Assembly: GCF_000373145.1 (NCBI RefSeq)
Contig: NZ_KB890623.1
Span: 33,489-97,488, forward strand
Reading direction: 5' to 3'
DNA from: Thermus oshimai DSM 12092
GTDB taxonomy: Bacteria; Deinococcota; Deinococci; Deinococcales; Thermaceae
DNA length: 64,000 nt
Part shown: piece by piece, positions 52,422-61,642 of the stretch
Layout: each line of letters begins with the position of its first letter
Position numbering within the stretch: the stretch's first letter is position 1
Position numbers and translations under genes: made by a program
Notes under the pieces: generated by a model
The model's database searches: none
Seen by the model: the letters and a program-made list of their open reading frames with translations, nothing else
Told to the model about the DNA's origin: nothing

Positions 52422-52760
52422 TCAGCCTACCTTTTCCAAGGCCTTCCGCCCTTTTTGGGCCAGCTTCAGAAGGGCCTGGGCCACCCCTTCCAGGGCCCCG
52501 GGGCGCAGGCGGTAGTAGGTCCAGCGGCCCACCCGTACCCCCTCCACAAACCCCGCTTCCCGGAGGATCTTCAGGTGGTGGCTTACCGTGGGCCCGGAAA
52601 GCCCCGTCCGTTCTTGAAGGTGGCAGAAGCAGAGGCCAAAAGCGGTCCCACACCGGGGGTCCCGGACCACATGCTCATCCGGGGGATCCGCGAGGAGCTC
52701 CACTATAAGAAGGCGCACCGGGTCGGCCAGGGCCTTGAGCTTGTCCTCTAGACCGTCCAT
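52422..52760 (-). CDS. ArsR-family metalloid-responsive repressor
   Basis: Protein of 112 aa with a winged helix-turn-helix (LSGPTVSHHLKILREAGFVE). Cysteines C44 and C46 (GLCFCHL) sit at the alpha-3 site like the CVC pair of As(III) sensors, and C37 is nearby. The ATG at 52760 gives a normal ArsR length. It is divergent from arsenite oxidase with a 143-bp gap, so it most likely represses aioBA until arsenite binds. Confidence 0.87.
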   Translation of the reverse strand: MDGLEDKLKALADPVRLLIVELLADPPDEHVVRDPRCGTAFGLCFCHLQERTGLSGPTVSHHLKILREAGFVEGVRVGRWTYYRLRPGALEGVAQALLKLAQKGRKALEKVG

Positions 52761-52821
52761 GCCTAGCCGCCACTTTAGCACAACCCCTCTGGATGGCGGG
52801 GGGCGTATCTCTCAAGTGGAA

Positions 52822-52882
52822 ATACCCCTTATCTCATGGGTATCTATTCCTATTGACAGACTTCAAATCCATGTGGTACTTT
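52822..52882 (+). promoter_or_regulatory. aioB promoter and inverted repeat
   Basis: TTGACA (52853-52858), 18-nt spacer, TACTTT (52877-52882) forms a promoter about 7 nt before the expected start. Just upstream lies ATACCC-N10-GGGTAT (52822-52843), a perfect inverted repeat that could be the ArsR operator. The site is inferred from symmetry and position. Confidence 0.6.
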
Positions 52883-52903
52883 TCAAGCCGAAAGGAGGGA
52901 CAA

Positions 52904-53386
52904 ATGCCCCAAGTTATGACGCGGAGGCGTTTTGTTCAGCTTTCGGCGGCGGCCACCGCCCTCTTCACCGCAGGGGGTAAGGCCCAGCTCTGGTATGCCC
53001 CTAGCCTCACCTACCCCGCGGTGAAGGTGGCCAACGTGGCCCAGGTGAGGACGGGGGAGCCCATCCCCTTCAACTACCCCGACGCCTCCTCCCCCGCCAT
53101 CCTCCTCAAGCTGGGCCGGCCGGCCATGGGGGGGGTAGGGCGGGAGCGGGATATCGTGGCCTTCTCCGCGCTTTGCACCCACATGGGCTGTCCCGTCCAG
53201 TACAAGGGCGGGCGCCTGGTCTGCCCCTGCCACTACTCCATGTTTGACCCCGCCAAGGGCGGGCAGTGCTACCAGGGGCTGGCCAGCTCCTGGCTTCCCC
53301 AGATTCCCTTGCGCATAGACGCCAAGGGGGACATCTACGCCACGGCGGTGATGGGCCTCATTTGGGGCCGGGCCAAGAACGTGTAA
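52904..53386 (+). CDS. aioB: Arsenite oxidase small (Rieske) subunit
   Basis: Protein of 160 aa with a Tat signal (TRRRFVQLSAAATALF). The Rieske [2Fe-2S] site is C91-T-H93-M-G-C96 and C107-P-C109-H110; C96 and C109 form the stabilising disulfide. The ATG at 52904 has AAAGGAGGG 5 nt upstream. The folded AioAB complex is exported on this signal. Confidence 0.93.
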   Translation: MPQVMTRRRFVQLSAAATALFTAGGKAQLWYAPSLTYPAVKVANVAQVRTGEPIPFNYPDASSPAILLKLGRPAMGGVGRERDIVAFSALCTHMGCPVQYKGGRLVCPCHYSMFDPAKGGQCYQGLASSWLPQIPLRIDAKGDIYATAVMGLIWGRAKNV

Positions 53387-53398
53387 GGAGGTGCGAGG

Positions 53399-55984
53399 AT
53401 GGCGCTTTTTGAACGCAGGGACCAGCTTCCCCTCCCGCCTAAGGGGGCCAGGGTCTACAACACGGTCTGCCAGTACTGCAACGTGGGCTGCGGGTATAAG
53501 GTCTACGTCTGGCCGGTGGGGGTGAACGGGGGCCCCAAGGCGGACCAGAACGCCTTTGGCGTGGACTTCACTTCTCCCCAGACCCCCCTCCAGGGCCTGA
53601 ACTACACGGAGACCATGCACACGGTCACCGTGGGGAAAGACGGCCAGCTCTACAACGTGGCCGTCGTCCCCGCCAAGGAGTCCCCCATCAACCGGGGCAA
53701 CTACTCCATCCGGGGTGGGACCAACGCCGTCACCCTCTTTAGCCCTGCCCGCGGCACCCAGGACCGCCTCCAGTACCCCCTCCTCCGGGTGGGAGACCAG
53801 TTCCAGGCCATCACCTGGCAGGACGCCCTCACCCTCATGGCCGCCCTTATCAAGGGCATCCGCGACCGCGACGGCAACGACGACAACATCGCCGTGAAGT
53901 GCTACGACCATGGGGGCTCGGGCCAGGGCTTTGAGGACAACTACGCCGCGGGTAAGCTCTTCTTCACCGCCCTTTCCGTGAAGCACATCGCCATCCACAA
54001 CCGCCCGGCCTACAACTCCGAGGTCTGGGGGAGCCGGGAGCGGGGGGTCCACGAGCTCAACTACGACTACTCCGATGCCCGCCTGGCGGACACCATCGTC
54101 CTCTGGGGGGCCAACCCCTACGAGACAGCCACCGTCTTCTACGTGGAGCACATGCTGGAGAACATTAAGGGGGCCACGGTAGATGAAAAAAGGAGGGCTT
54201 TTGACCGGGGCGAGCCCGCGGAGCCGGGTTACCTCATCGTCATAGATCCCCGAAAAACTTCCAGCTACACCGTGGCCGCCCAGCTGGCCCCGGACCGGGT
54301 CCTCCTCCTCCAGCCCAACCTGGGCACGGACTACATCCTGGCCAACGCCATCGCCCGCGTGGTCTGGGAGCGGGGCTACTACGACATGGCCTACCTCCAG
54401 GCCCGCACGGACATGGCCCTCTTTGAGGAGTACAAGCAGAAGAGCCTCAAGCTCTCCCTGCCCTACGGGGAGTTCATGGCCCAGGCCGAGCGCATCACGG
54501 GGGTGCCTAGGGCCTTGATGGAGCGGGCCGCGGACTGGATCGCCAAGCCCAAGGCGGGCCGCTTCAAGCGCCGCACCCTCACCATCTACGAGAAGGGCAT
54601 CATCTGGAACATGAAGAACTACGACCAGGTGGCGGCCATCGTGCAGCTGGCGGTCCTCACCCACAACATCGGCCGCCCGGGCACGGGGTGCGGCCGCCAG
54701 GGCGGGCACCAGGAGGGCTATGTCCGGCCGCCCGCGCCCACGCCGGGCTCCATCTACCGGGGCGGCCCCCCTGTGAACGTGGACAAGTTCCTTACGGACG
54801 GCAAGGGCAAGTTCTACTGGGTCATCGCCAACGACCCCTACCTTTCCACCCCCAACAACCAGGTCTTCCGCAAGCGCATCCACGAGCGCACGGAGCGGCT
54901 CACCCGGGCCCTTGGGGCGGGTGGGGAGCCGGGGACCATCCAGGAGCGGGCGAGGAAGATCCTGGACATCCTCTACCGTGACCCCGAGGCCCTCTTCATG
55001 GTGGTGCAGGACATCTACATGACGGAGACCGCCCGGGACGCCCACCTTATTTTGCCCGCCGCGGCCTGGGGCGAGGCCAACGACACCTCCATCAACTGCA
55101 ACAGCCGCCTCCTGCGCCTCTACGAGAAGTTCACCGATCCTCCCGGGGAGGCCAAGCCCGACTGGGAGATCTTCAAGTGGGTGGGCCTGCGCATCGCCGA
55201 GCTCTACCGGGCGGAGGGCAAGGCCCAGGAGGCCCAGAAGTTTGAGTTTGGCCGGAACTGGCGGACGGACGAGGACGTTTTCCTGGCCGGGGCGGAGGAG
55301 TTCTCCGACAACCGCGTTTCCGAAGAGGACGAGGCCAAGCTGGAGGCCGAGAACTACAAGGGCGTGACCTACGCCTTCCTGAAGCGGGTGGGCCAGGAGG
55401 GCATCCGCACCCCCGTGCGCCGGGACCCCAAGACGGGCCAGCTGGTGGGCACCCTCCGGCGCTACACCCACAAGTTCGGCACCTCCGACGGCAAGTTCAA
55501 GTGGTACGGTACGGACGACTGGGAGGGCTATCCTCCCGAGGTGGCCAAGTACCTGGAAGGGGAAAAGGCCCAAAAGTACCCCTTCTGGGTCACCACCGGC
55601 CGGGCCCAGGTCATCTGGCAGACCGCTTACCACGACCGGCACCTGCCGGAGAAGGCCCTCACCCTGCCCCTCCCCTACGTGGAGGTAAACCCTGAGGACG
55701 CAAAGCGCCTGGGCCTTAGGGAAGGGGACATCGTGGAGGTCTACAACGAGGAGGGGAACGGGACCTTCATGGTCTACATCACCGACGCGGTGAAGCCCGG
55801 CATGCTCTTCCTGGTCATGTACCACTGGCGGGGCACCAGCAACTCCCTGGTTTCCGGCTACACCGACCCCAAGACCACCATCCCCTGGTACAAGGGCACC
55901 CGGGCCAACCTGCGCAAGGTGGCGGGGGCCATCCCCTCCTTGCAGCAGACGGCCAGCACCCTCCAGCAGAACCGGTTTGACTAA
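53399..55984 (+). CDS. aioA: Arsenite oxidase large (molybdopterin) subunit
   Basis: Protein of 861 aa that oxidises arsenite to arsenate. The cluster motif C24-x2-C27-x3-C31 lacks a fourth cysteine; the following region reads NRGNYSIRGG with serine, as in the [3Fe-4S] AioA enzymes. KCYDHGGSGQGFEDN and the absence of a Cys/Ser molybdenum ligand also fit AioA. No cytochrome c gene follows, so electrons probably pass to a general Thermus cytochrome c. No signal of its own; it travels with AioB. Confidence 0.94.
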   Translation: MALFERRDQLPLPPKGARVYNTVCQYCNVGCGYKVYVWPVGVNGGPKADQNAFGVDFTSPQTPLQGLNYTETMHTVTVGKDGQLYNVAVVPAKESPINRGNYSIRGGTNAVTLFSPARGTQDRLQYPLLRVGDQFQAITWQDALTLMAALIKGIRDRDGNDDNIAVKCYDHGGSGQGFEDNYAAGKLFFTALSVKHIAIHNRPAYNSEVWGSRERGVHELNYDYSDARLADTIVLWGANPYETATVFYVEHMLENIKGATVDEKRRAFDRGEPAEPGYLIVIDPRKTSSYTVAAQLAPDRVLLLQPNLGTDYILANAIARVVWERGYYDMAYLQARTDMALFEEYKQKSLKLSLPYGEFMAQAERITGVPRALMERAADWIAKPKAGRFKRRTLTIYEKGIIWNMKNYDQVAAIVQLAVLTHNIGRPGTGCGRQGGHQEGYVRPPAPTPGSIYRGGPPVNVDKFLTDGKGKFYWVIANDPYLSTPNNQVFRKRIHERTERLTRALGAGGEPGTIQERARKILDILYRDPEALFMVVQDIYMTETARDAHLILPAAAWGEANDTSINCNSRLLRLYEKFTDPPGEAKPDWEIFKWVGLRIAELYRAEGKAQEAQKFEFGRNWRTDEDVFLAGAEEFSDNRVSEEDEAKLEAENYKGVTYAFLKRVGQEGIRTPVRRDPKTGQLVGTLRRYTHKFGTSDGKFKWYGTDDWEGYPPEVAKYLEGEKAQKYPFWVTTGRAQVIWQTAYHDRHLPEKALTLPLPYVEVNPEDAKRLGLREGDIVEVYNEEGNGTFMVYITDAVKPGMLFLVMYHWRGTSNSLVSGYTDPKTTIPWYKGTRANLRKVAGAIPSLQQTASTLQQNRFD

Positions 55985-56002
55985 GCCGTCCCTCTAGAAA
56001 GT

Positions 56003-56027
56003 CCCCCGGGGCGGTAGTCCCCGGGGG
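56003..56027. terminator. Bidirectional hairpin between aioA and the sugar permease
   Basis: CCCCCGGGG-N7-CCCCGGGGG, a perfect 9-bp stem between two converging genes. It is preceded by AGAAAGT, which reads as a short T-rich tail for the minus strand. Confidence 0.65.
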
Positions 56028-56034
56028 GCTTGGC

Positions 56035-56844
56035 CTAGCCCTTTACCGAGCCCGCCAGGAGGCCCCGCAGGAAGTAGCGGCCCAGGAAGATGTAGACGAG
56101 CAGGGTGGGCAAGGCGGCCAGGATGGCCCCGGCCATGGGCAGGTTCCACTTCACCGCCTCGCCCCCAGCCAGCTGGGCCAAGGCCACGGTGATGGGTTGG
56201 CTTTCGGGCCGGGTGAGGGTTACGGCGAAGAGAAACTCGTTCCAGATCTGGGTGAACTGCCAGATGCCCACCACCACGAAGGCGGGGGCGGATAGGGGCA
56301 GGATCACGTGGCGGAAGATCCCGAAAAAGCCCGCGCCGTCTATCCGGGCCGCCTCTATGAGCTCGTCTGGGATTTCGCTGTAGTAGTTGCGGAAGATGAG
56401 GGTGACGATGGGGATGCCATAGACCACGTGCACCAGCACGAGCCCCCCTAAGGTGCCGTAAAGCCCGATGGCCTTGATGAACTGGAAAAGGGGGATGAGG
56501 ATGCTCTGGTAGGGGATGAACATCCCGAAGAGCATCAGGGCGAAGAGGAGGTTCGCCCCCCTAAAGGGCCACTTGGCCAGCACGTAGCCGTTGAGGGCCC
56601 CGATGAAGGCGGAGATGAGGGTGGCGGAGACCGCCAGGACCACGCTGTTTTGGAACTTGGGCCGGAAGGCCTCCCAGGCGATGCGGAAGCTTTCCCAGTA
56701 TAGGGGGTCCGGCCAGCGCCACACCGCGTCCAGGGTGATTTTGGCGGGCTCTTTCAGGGCGGTGAGGATCACCAGGTACACGGGGAGGAGGAAGAAAACG
56801 AGGGCCAGCCCCAGGAAGAGGTAGAGGAGCGCCCGGCCCATCAC
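56035..56844 (-). CDS. Sugar ABC transporter permease (MalG type)
   Basis: Membrane protein of 269 aa with six helices. The EAA loop for ATPase contact is [19 protein letters not shown], followed by ILPLSAPA. It pairs with the next permease upstream. GTG 56844 overlaps that gene's stop; ATG 56841 directly follows it. The cluster has no ATPase gene, so a shared MalK/MsiK-type ATPase encoded elsewhere must energise it. Confidence 0.92.
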   Translation of the reverse strand: MMGRALLYLFLGLALVFFLLPVYLVILTALKEPAKITLDAVWRWPDPLYWESFRIAWEAFRPKFQNSVVLAVSATLISAFIGALNGYVLAKWPFRGANLLFALMLFGMFIPYQSILIPLFQFIKAIGLYGTLGGLVLVHVVYGIPIVTLIFRNYYSEIPDELIEAARIDGAGFFGIFRHVILPLSAPAFVVVGIWQFTQIWNEFLFAVTLTRPESQPITVALAQLAGGEAVKWNLPMAGAILAALPTLLVYIFLGRYFLRGLLAGSVKG

Positions 56845-57950
56845 CGCCGCACCTCCTTCCTGAGCTGGCTTGCCAGGTAGGGCACCACCACCAGGGCCAC
56901 CAGGAGGAGGAGGAGCAGGCCGATGGCCGCGCCCTTGGCGAACTGGTTGCCCCGGAAGGCCAGGAGGTACATGTAGATGGCGGGCACGTCCGTGGGGGCG
57001 TAGTCCAGCCCCGCCATGGCGAAGATGAGGTCAAAGATCTTCAGGGCGATGTGGCCCAGGACGATCATGGCGGAGAGGGTGATGGGGGCGAGAAGGGGGA
57101 AGATGACGTACCGGTAGAGCTGCCAGCTTCCAGCCCCGTCCACCCGGGCGGCCTCGAGGACCTCCACCGGGATGCCCCGGAGGCCCGCCAGGTAGAGGGC
57201 CATGGTGTAGCCCGACATCTGCCAGACCGCGGCCAGGATCACCCCGATGAGGGCCAGGCTGAACCCGTGGGGCTCGGGGTAGGGGAGGAGCTGGACCCGG
57301 CTTCCCAAGGTGAAGGCCCAAAGGAGGAGAACCCCTCCGGAGAGGAGGCTCCAGAAAAGCCTTCTCCTTTCCCCGCCCCGCCAGGCTCCGTAGGCCACGA
57401 GGAGGAGGACCAGGCCCACGAGGAGGGCGGTGTAGAAGGGGAGCCGGTTCCAGTCAAAGACCAGGACCTGTTCCCTTGTGGTGAGCCAGGGGAAGGGGAG
57501 GGGGGGAAGGCCCACCAGGGTGGGGAGGACGTTCACCCCCCCCTGGGGCTGGAGAAGCCAGCGCCAGATGGTCCCCGTGACCACGAAGGAGAGGGCCATG
57601 GGGAAGAGGAAGACCGTGCGGAAAAACCCTTCCCCCTTAGGGCGCTGGTCCAGGGCCAGGGCCAGGAGGAGCCCTAGGCCCAGGCTCCCCGCCATGAAGA
57701 AGAGGGTGAAGAAGACCAGGTTGACCACGCTCTGCCGGAAGCGCACGTCCACGAAGCCCGTGAAGAGCTCCCGGTAGTTCTCGAGGCCCACGAACCGGAG
57801 CTCGGGCCGTAGGGCCAGGGCCTGGGCGGGGTTTTTGCCCCAGTCCGTGAGGGAAACCCAAAGCGTCTGCCCGATGAAGCCGTAGACAAAGATCCCCACC
57901 AGCACCAAGGAGGGAAGGAGGACCAAAAAGGCCAGGATCCGGTCCCGCAC
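56841..57950 (-). CDS. Sugar ABC transporter permease (MalF type)
   Basis: Membrane protein of 369 aa, larger than its partner because of an inserted periplasmic/membrane segment (about residues 150-215). The EAA loop is [19 protein letters not shown]. Starts at GTG 57950 after GGGGGTAAC. A strong hairpin separates it from the binding-protein gene. Confidence 0.9.
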   Translation of the reverse strand: MRDRILAFLVLLPSLVLVGIFVYGFIGQTLWVSLTDWGKNPAQALALRPELRFVGLENYRELFTGFVDVRFRQSVVNLVFFTLFFMAGSLGLGLLLALALDQRPKGEGFFRTVFLFPMALSFVVTGTIWRWLLQPQGGVNVLPTLVGLPPLPFPWLTTREQVLVFDWNRLPFYTALLVGLVLLLVAYGAWRGGERRRLFWSLLSGGVLLLWAFTLGSRVQLLPYPEPHGFSLALIGVILAAVWQMSGYTMALYLAGLRGIPVEVLEAARVDGAGSWQLYRYVIFPLLAPITLSAMIVLGHIALKIFDLIFAMAGLDYAPTDVPAIYMYLLAFRGNQFAKGAAIGLLLLLLVALVVVPYLASQLRKEVRR

Positions 57951-57965
57951 GTTACCCCCAGAATA

Positions 57966-57992
57966 CCCCTGGGGGCCAAAGGCCCCCAGGGG
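57966..57992 (-). terminator. Intercistronic hairpin between binding protein and permease genes
   Basis: Perfect 12-bp stem CCCCTGGGGGCC / GGCCCCCAGGGG with an AAA loop on the plus strand (TTT on the RNA). There is no U-tract. Such stems commonly protect the upstream binding-protein mRNA or cause partial termination, raising binding protein over permease. Confidence 0.62.
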
Positions 57993-58003
57993 GCGAAAGA
58001 TCC

Positions 58004-59239
58004 TTAGCGCCCGAGGCCCACCTGGTCGGCGATGGCCTGGGCGGCGTTGGCCGCGGCCTTGGCGTTCCTAGACTGGAGGTAGATCTCCATCACGGTGCCG
58101 AACTGGCTCATGAAGCTCTCGGGGGCCACCGCCCCGTGGACCAGGGAGCCCACGATGCGGTTGGACTTCCAGTCCTTCATGGCGGCCTGGCCGTAGGCGT
58201 TGTACTTGGCGGGGTCGGAGTCCAGGCGGGCGGCGATGGAGCCCTTAAGGGGGTTAAAGGTGTCCTGCCCCTCCTTGGAGCCCACGAGCCGGAGCCAGTT
58301 CAGGGCGTTCTGACGGTTCTTCGCCCCCTTGGGCAGGCCGAAGGAGTCGGAGAGCATCATGAAGACCCCCTGGGTGCCCGGGGAGGGGGCCCAGGCGAAG
58401 TCGGTGCCCGGGCGGAGCTTCAGGGTGGTGGCCATGTACCCCGCGGCCCAGTCCCCCATGATGTTGAAGGCCGCCTGCCCCTGGACCACCCGGTCCACCG
58501 CCTGCTGCCAGGAAAGCCCCGCCGCGTCCTTGTTGGCGCAGTCCAGGACTTTCCCGAAGGTCTCCCACACCGCCACCGCCTTGGGGTCGGTGAACTTCAG
58601 CTTGCCTGTCCAAAGGTTGTTCCAGCCCTCAGCGCCCAGCATGGCTAGGGCCACGCTCTCCCAGAGGTGCTGCTGGGTCCAGTTCTCCCCCAGGGCCAGG
58701 GGGGCCTGGAGGCCCTTGCGCTTCAGCGCCTCGCAGGTGGCCAGGAACTCGGCCCAGGTCCTGGGCGGCGTGACCCCCCACTCCCGGAGCTTGGCCGGGA
58801 TGTACCACATGACGTTGGAGCGGTGGATGTTCACCGGGACGCTCCAGATCCCGCCCTTGTAGGAGAGGAGGTCAATGAGCCCCTTAGGGAAGGCCTGGAG
58901 CCAGCCTTCCTGGCGGAAAAGACCTGTAAGGTCCTCCATGCGATTGGCCACCACCCAAGTGCCGATGAGCTCCTGCCCCGCGTGGACCTGGAAGGTGTCC
59001 GGAGGGTCGCCGCCCAGCATGCGGGTTTTGAGCACCGCCTTGGCGTTCACCCCGGCCCCGCCCGTCACCGTGGCGTTGATGACCTCCACCCCGGGGTACT
59101 TCTGCTTGTAGAGCCGGATGAGGGCCTCCAGGGCGGGCCCCTCGTCCCCCGCCCACCAGGAGAAGATCTCCAGCTTGCCCGTCTGGGCCAGGGCGCTAAG
59201 CCCCAAAGCCATGCCTAAAACCCAAAGCCACTTCCTCAT
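58004..59239 (-). CDS. Glucose/galactose-binding protein of the ABC transporter
   Basis: Protein of 411 aa with a signal peptide ([19 protein letters not shown]). It is very similar to the structurally known T. thermophilus glucose/galactose-binding protein: [45 protein letters not shown] and [11 protein letters not shown] are conserved. The ATG at 59239 has GGAGGT 5 nt upstream. It lies 44 nt inside the 3' end of the ROK gene. Confidence 0.92.
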   Translation of the reverse strand: MRKWLWVLGMALGLSALAQTGKLEIFSWWAGDEGPALEALIRLYKQKYPGVEVINATVTGGAGVNAKAVLKTRMLGGDPPDTFQVHAGQELIGTWVVANRMEDLTGLFRQEGWLQAFPKGLIDLLSYKGGIWSVPVNIHRSNVMWYIPAKLREWGVTPPRTWAEFLATCEALKRKGLQAPLALGENWTQQHLWESVALAMLGAEGWNNLWTGKLKFTDPKAVAVWETFGKVLDCANKDAAGLSWQQAVDRVVQGQAAFNIMGDWAAGYMATTLKLRPGTDFAWAPSPGTQGVFMMLSDSFGLPKGAKNRQNALNWLRLVGSKEGQDTFNPLKGSIAARLDSDPAKYNAYGQAAMKDWKSNRIVGSLVHGAVAPESFMSQFGTVMEIYLQSRNAKAAANAAQAIADQVGLGR

Positions 59240-60383
59240 ACGGACCTCCATTGCGACGTGGGCTTTCCGCCCACAGGCCGCCCAGCTCAAAAAAGCGGGC
59301 CAGGAAAAGGCTCGCTCCCCCCACCGCCGGGGCCAGATGGCCGTAGGCCGAGGGGTAGACGGGAAGGTTCTGGTGCACCGGAAGGAAGGCCGCCTTCCTG
59401 AGCCCCGCCCGCAGAGGGGCCTCCAGGTAGGGAAAGAGTTCCGCCGCCCGCCCTCCGATGACCACCCGGGCCGGGTCGTAGGCCACGGCCAGGTTGGCGA
59501 GGAAACGCCCCAGGGCCTCCCCCAGGTGGGCAAGGACCTTCATGGCCGCCTCTTCCCCCCTTTCCGCCAAGGCCAGGAGGGTGTCCAGATCCTCCGCCTC
59601 CCCCCCCAGGGCCCGGTGGTGGGCCAGGAGGTTTTGGAGGCCAAGCTCCGTTTCCAGACATCCCCTGCGCCCGCACCGGCAGGGGGCGCGGCCCCCACCC
59701 GTCCAGTGCCCCACCTCCCCCGCCGCCCCGTGGGTGCCGCGGAGAAGGCGGCCTTCCGCCACCACCCCCACCCCGAGCCCCGTGCTCAGGACCACGTAGG
59801 CCAGGTTCTCCTCCCCGTGGAAGAAGACCTCGGAGAGGGCCGAGGCTTTGGCGTCGTTTTCAAAGGCCACGGGGATGGGGAAGCCCTTCAGGGAGAGATC
59901 CAGATCGCGCCAGCCCAGGTTGGGGGCGAAAAGGAGCCTAGGCCCGGCCACCACCCCGGGGAAGGTGATCCCCAGGCCCAAGGCCCCTTCCGCCCGCGGC
60001 CGGACCGCCTCCTTCAGGGCTTCCAGGCGGGCCTCCACCCCTTCTTCCTTGGGGTGGGGCCATTCCTGGCTCCAGAGCACCTCCCCCCGCCAGTCCACCG
60101 CCAGGAGGACGGTGCCCTCCACCCCCAGTTCGGCCCCCAGGGCGTAGCGGGCCTGGGGCTTTAGGCGGAGGAGGACCCCCGGCCGGCCGAGCTCCCCGGG
60201 GCGCACCTCCCCCTCCTCTAGAAGGCCCTCCTCCAGGAGCTCCTCCACCAGGCGGCTCACCGCGCTCTTGGCCAGGCCGGTCTTTCGGGCGAGGTCGGCG
60301 CGGGTGGCCGGGGCCTGCCGCAAGCTTTGCAGGATGGCCCTCCGGTTCAGTCTGCGGATTTCCTGCGTATCCCCCTTGCGCAC
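59196..60383 (-). CDS. ROK-family transcriptional repressor (XylR/NagC-like)
   Basis: Protein of 395 aa. An N-terminal winged helix ([24 protein letters not shown]) precedes a ROK sugar-kinase-like domain with the zinc motif [10 protein letters not shown]. An Asp in [10 protein letters not shown] corresponds to the sugar-contacting residues. It is the first gene of the glucose transporter operon and probably represses it from the operator at 60395-60421. GTG start at 60383. Confidence 0.88.
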   Translation of the reverse strand: MRKGDTQEIRRLNRRAILQSLRQAPATRADLARKTGLAKSAVSRLVEELLEEGLLEEGEVRPGELGRPGVLLRLKPQARYALGAELGVEGTVLLAVDWRGEVLWSQEWPHPKEEGVEARLEALKEAVRPRAEGALGLGITFPGVVAGPRLLFAPNLGWRDLDLSLKGFPIPVAFENDAKASALSEVFFHGEENLAYVVLSTGLGVGVVAEGRLLRGTHGAAGEVGHWTGGGRAPCRCGRRGCLETELGLQNLLAHHRALGGEAEDLDTLLALAERGEEAAMKVLAHLGEALGRFLANLAVAYDPARVVIGGRAAELFPYLEAPLRAGLRKAAFLPVHQNLPVYPSAYGHLAPAVGGASLFLARFFELGGLWAESPRRNGGPYEEVALGFRHGFGA

Positions 60384-60394
60384 CCCACGCCCCC

Positions 60395-60421
60395 TTTAGT
60401 TCGTCCTCGGTACTAACTAAA
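60395..60421. promoter_or_regulatory. Operator for the ROK repressor
   Basis: Perfect inverted repeat TTTAGTT-N13-AACTAAA. It resembles the TTAGTTTGTTT...AACAAACTAA operator of Bacillus XylR, a ROK protein. Its upstream arm overlaps the TTTAGT -10 box of the ROK gene promoter. Confidence 0.68.
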
Positions 60422-60435
60422 CCACCCCCCACCGC

Positions 60436-60468
60436 CCCTTGTCAAGGGGGGCCGGGAGGCCTTAAGGT
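60436..60468. promoter_or_regulatory. Divergent promoters sharing a palindromic -35 block
   Basis: The 15-bp palindrome CCCCTTGTCAAGGGG (60436-60450) supplies TTGACA on the minus strand (60445-60440, then 18 nt to TTTAGT for the ROK operon) and TTGTCA on the plus strand (60439-60444, then 18 nt to TAAGGT at 60463-60468 for the riboswitch/btu transcript). The two -35 boxes overlap almost completely, so the promoters should compete. Confidence 0.6.
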
Positions 60469-60509
60469 AGGGCCAAGGCCCGCTAGGGCCCAAAAGCCAG
60501 GTCCCGTAT

Positions 60510-60643
60510 GCCCTGGTGCCTGGGCGCGTAGTCCAGGCTTAAAGTGGGGAAGTCCGGTGCAAGTCCGGCGCTGTCCCGCAACGGTAACCGGCCGATCGTC
60601 GGGCCTTTCTTCGCAGGCCGGAAGCCCGAATGCCTGCCAGGGC
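60510..60643 (+). ncRNA. Cobalamin riboswitch aptamer
   Basis: It contains the class signatures GTCCGGTGCAAGTCCGGCGC, CCCGCAACGGTAA and GCCCGAATGCCTGCC (B12 box). The ends are set by P1 pairing GCCCTGG (60510-60516) with CCAGGGC (60637-60643). It precedes btuFCD and should switch off expression when B12 is plentiful. Confidence 0.92.
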
Positions 60644-60710
60644 CGCCCCTCTTCCCCGGAGGGGCACCTCACGCGGATGGGGGGAGACGTGGGGGTTAAG
60701 CTGTCCTTTA

Positions 60711-60732
60711 GCCCCTGCCTCCCGGCAGGGGC
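60711..60732 (+). terminator. Hairpin in the riboswitch expression platform
   Basis: GCCCCTGCC-N4-GGCAGGGGC is followed by TTTG. It lies between the aptamer and btuF, 52 nt before the ATG. It probably acts as the B12-dependent terminator, although the U-tract is short. Confidence 0.62.
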
Positions 60733-60784
60733 TTTGCCCTACCTCCCCCGGGCCTGGCCCTAGCGCGCCGGAAGGAGGTCGGGC

Positions 60785-61639
60785 ATGAAAAGGGTTTTGG
60801 CGGTTCTTGCGGTCTTTTGGGCGCTGGTCTGGGCTTTTCCCCTCACGGTTACAGACGATCTGGGGCGCACCGTCACCCTGAAGGCCCCCCCCAAGCGCAT
60901 CGTCTCCATGCTTCCCTCGGTCACGGAAACGGTCTGCGCCCTGGGGGCCTGCGATCGGCTCGTGGCCACGGACGACTACTCCGACTGGCCCGAACGGGTG
61001 AAGGGGCTCCCCAAGGCCGGGGGTCTTTACAACCCCAACCCCGAGCTCATCCTTTCCCTGAAGCCGGACCTGGTGCTGGTTTCCAAGTACGGCCGCCTCT
61101 ACGAAACCCTGGAGCGGGCGGGGCTTACCGTCTACGCGGTGCGCACGGAGACCTACGAGGACATCTTCAAGACGGTGCGCACGTTGGGCCAGCTCCTGGG
61201 CCTGCCTTCCCAGGCGGAGAGGCTGGTGGCCCAGATCCAGCGGGAGGTCTATCAGGAGGAAAGCCGCGCCGCCCAGGCTCGCTCCCGGCCCCGGGTCTAC
61301 TACGAGATCGACCCCACCCCCTACACCGTGGGCCCGGAGAGCTTCATTGGGGTCCTTATCGCCAAGGCCCGGGGGGTGAACATCGTGCCCAAGGAGCTTG
61401 GGCTTTTCCCCAAGATCGCCCCGGAGTTCGTGGTGGAAAAGAACCCCGAGGTCATCGTGGCCACCTACCCCGACGCGGAGAGGACCATCCGCGCCCGGCC
61501 GGGCTGGAGCCGGATCCGGGCGGTGGAGAGGGGGCGGATCTGCGTCTTCACGGGGGGGGAGGACAGCCTCCTCTCCCGCCCCGGCCCCCGGGTGGCCCAG
61601 GGCCTGAGGCTTCTCGTGGACTGCTTCCACGGCAGGTAG
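60785..61639 (+). CDS. btuF: Cobalamin-binding periplasmic protein
   Basis: Protein of 284 aa with a signal peptide and the BtuF/FepB fold (two Rossmann-like lobes joined by a rigid helix). VTDDLGRTVTLKAPPKRIVSMLPSVTE begins the N-lobe (family hallmark, quoted in part: PKRIVSMLPSVTE). AAGGAGGT lies 7 nt before ATG 60785. Riboswitch control identifies the ligand as a corrinoid. Confidence 0.9.
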   Translation: MKRVLAVLAVFWALVWAFPLTVTDDLGRTVTLKAPPKRIVSMLPSVTETVCALGACDRLVATDDYSDWPERVKGLPKAGGLYNPNPELILSLKPDLVLVSKYGRLYETLERAGLTVYAVRTETYEDIFKTVRTLGQLLGLPSQAERLVAQIQREVYQEESRAAQARSRPRVYYEIDPTPYTVGPESFIGVLIAKARGVNIVPKELGLFPKIAPEFVVEKNPEVIVATYPDAERTIRARPGWSRIRAVERGRICVFTGGEDSLLSRPGPRVAQGLRLLVDCFHGR

Positions 61640-61642
61640 CCT

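Noticed and set aside
52883..55825. Open frame of 980 codons antisense to aioB-aioA
   Set aside because: It is a GC-skewed shadow: the protein is low in complexity (V, G, H, D, P rich), has no family signal, and runs across two well-supported genes.
60436..60450. CCCCTTGTCAAGGGG as a terminator
   Set aside because: It lies between divergent genes, has almost no loop, and contains -35 boxes for both strands.
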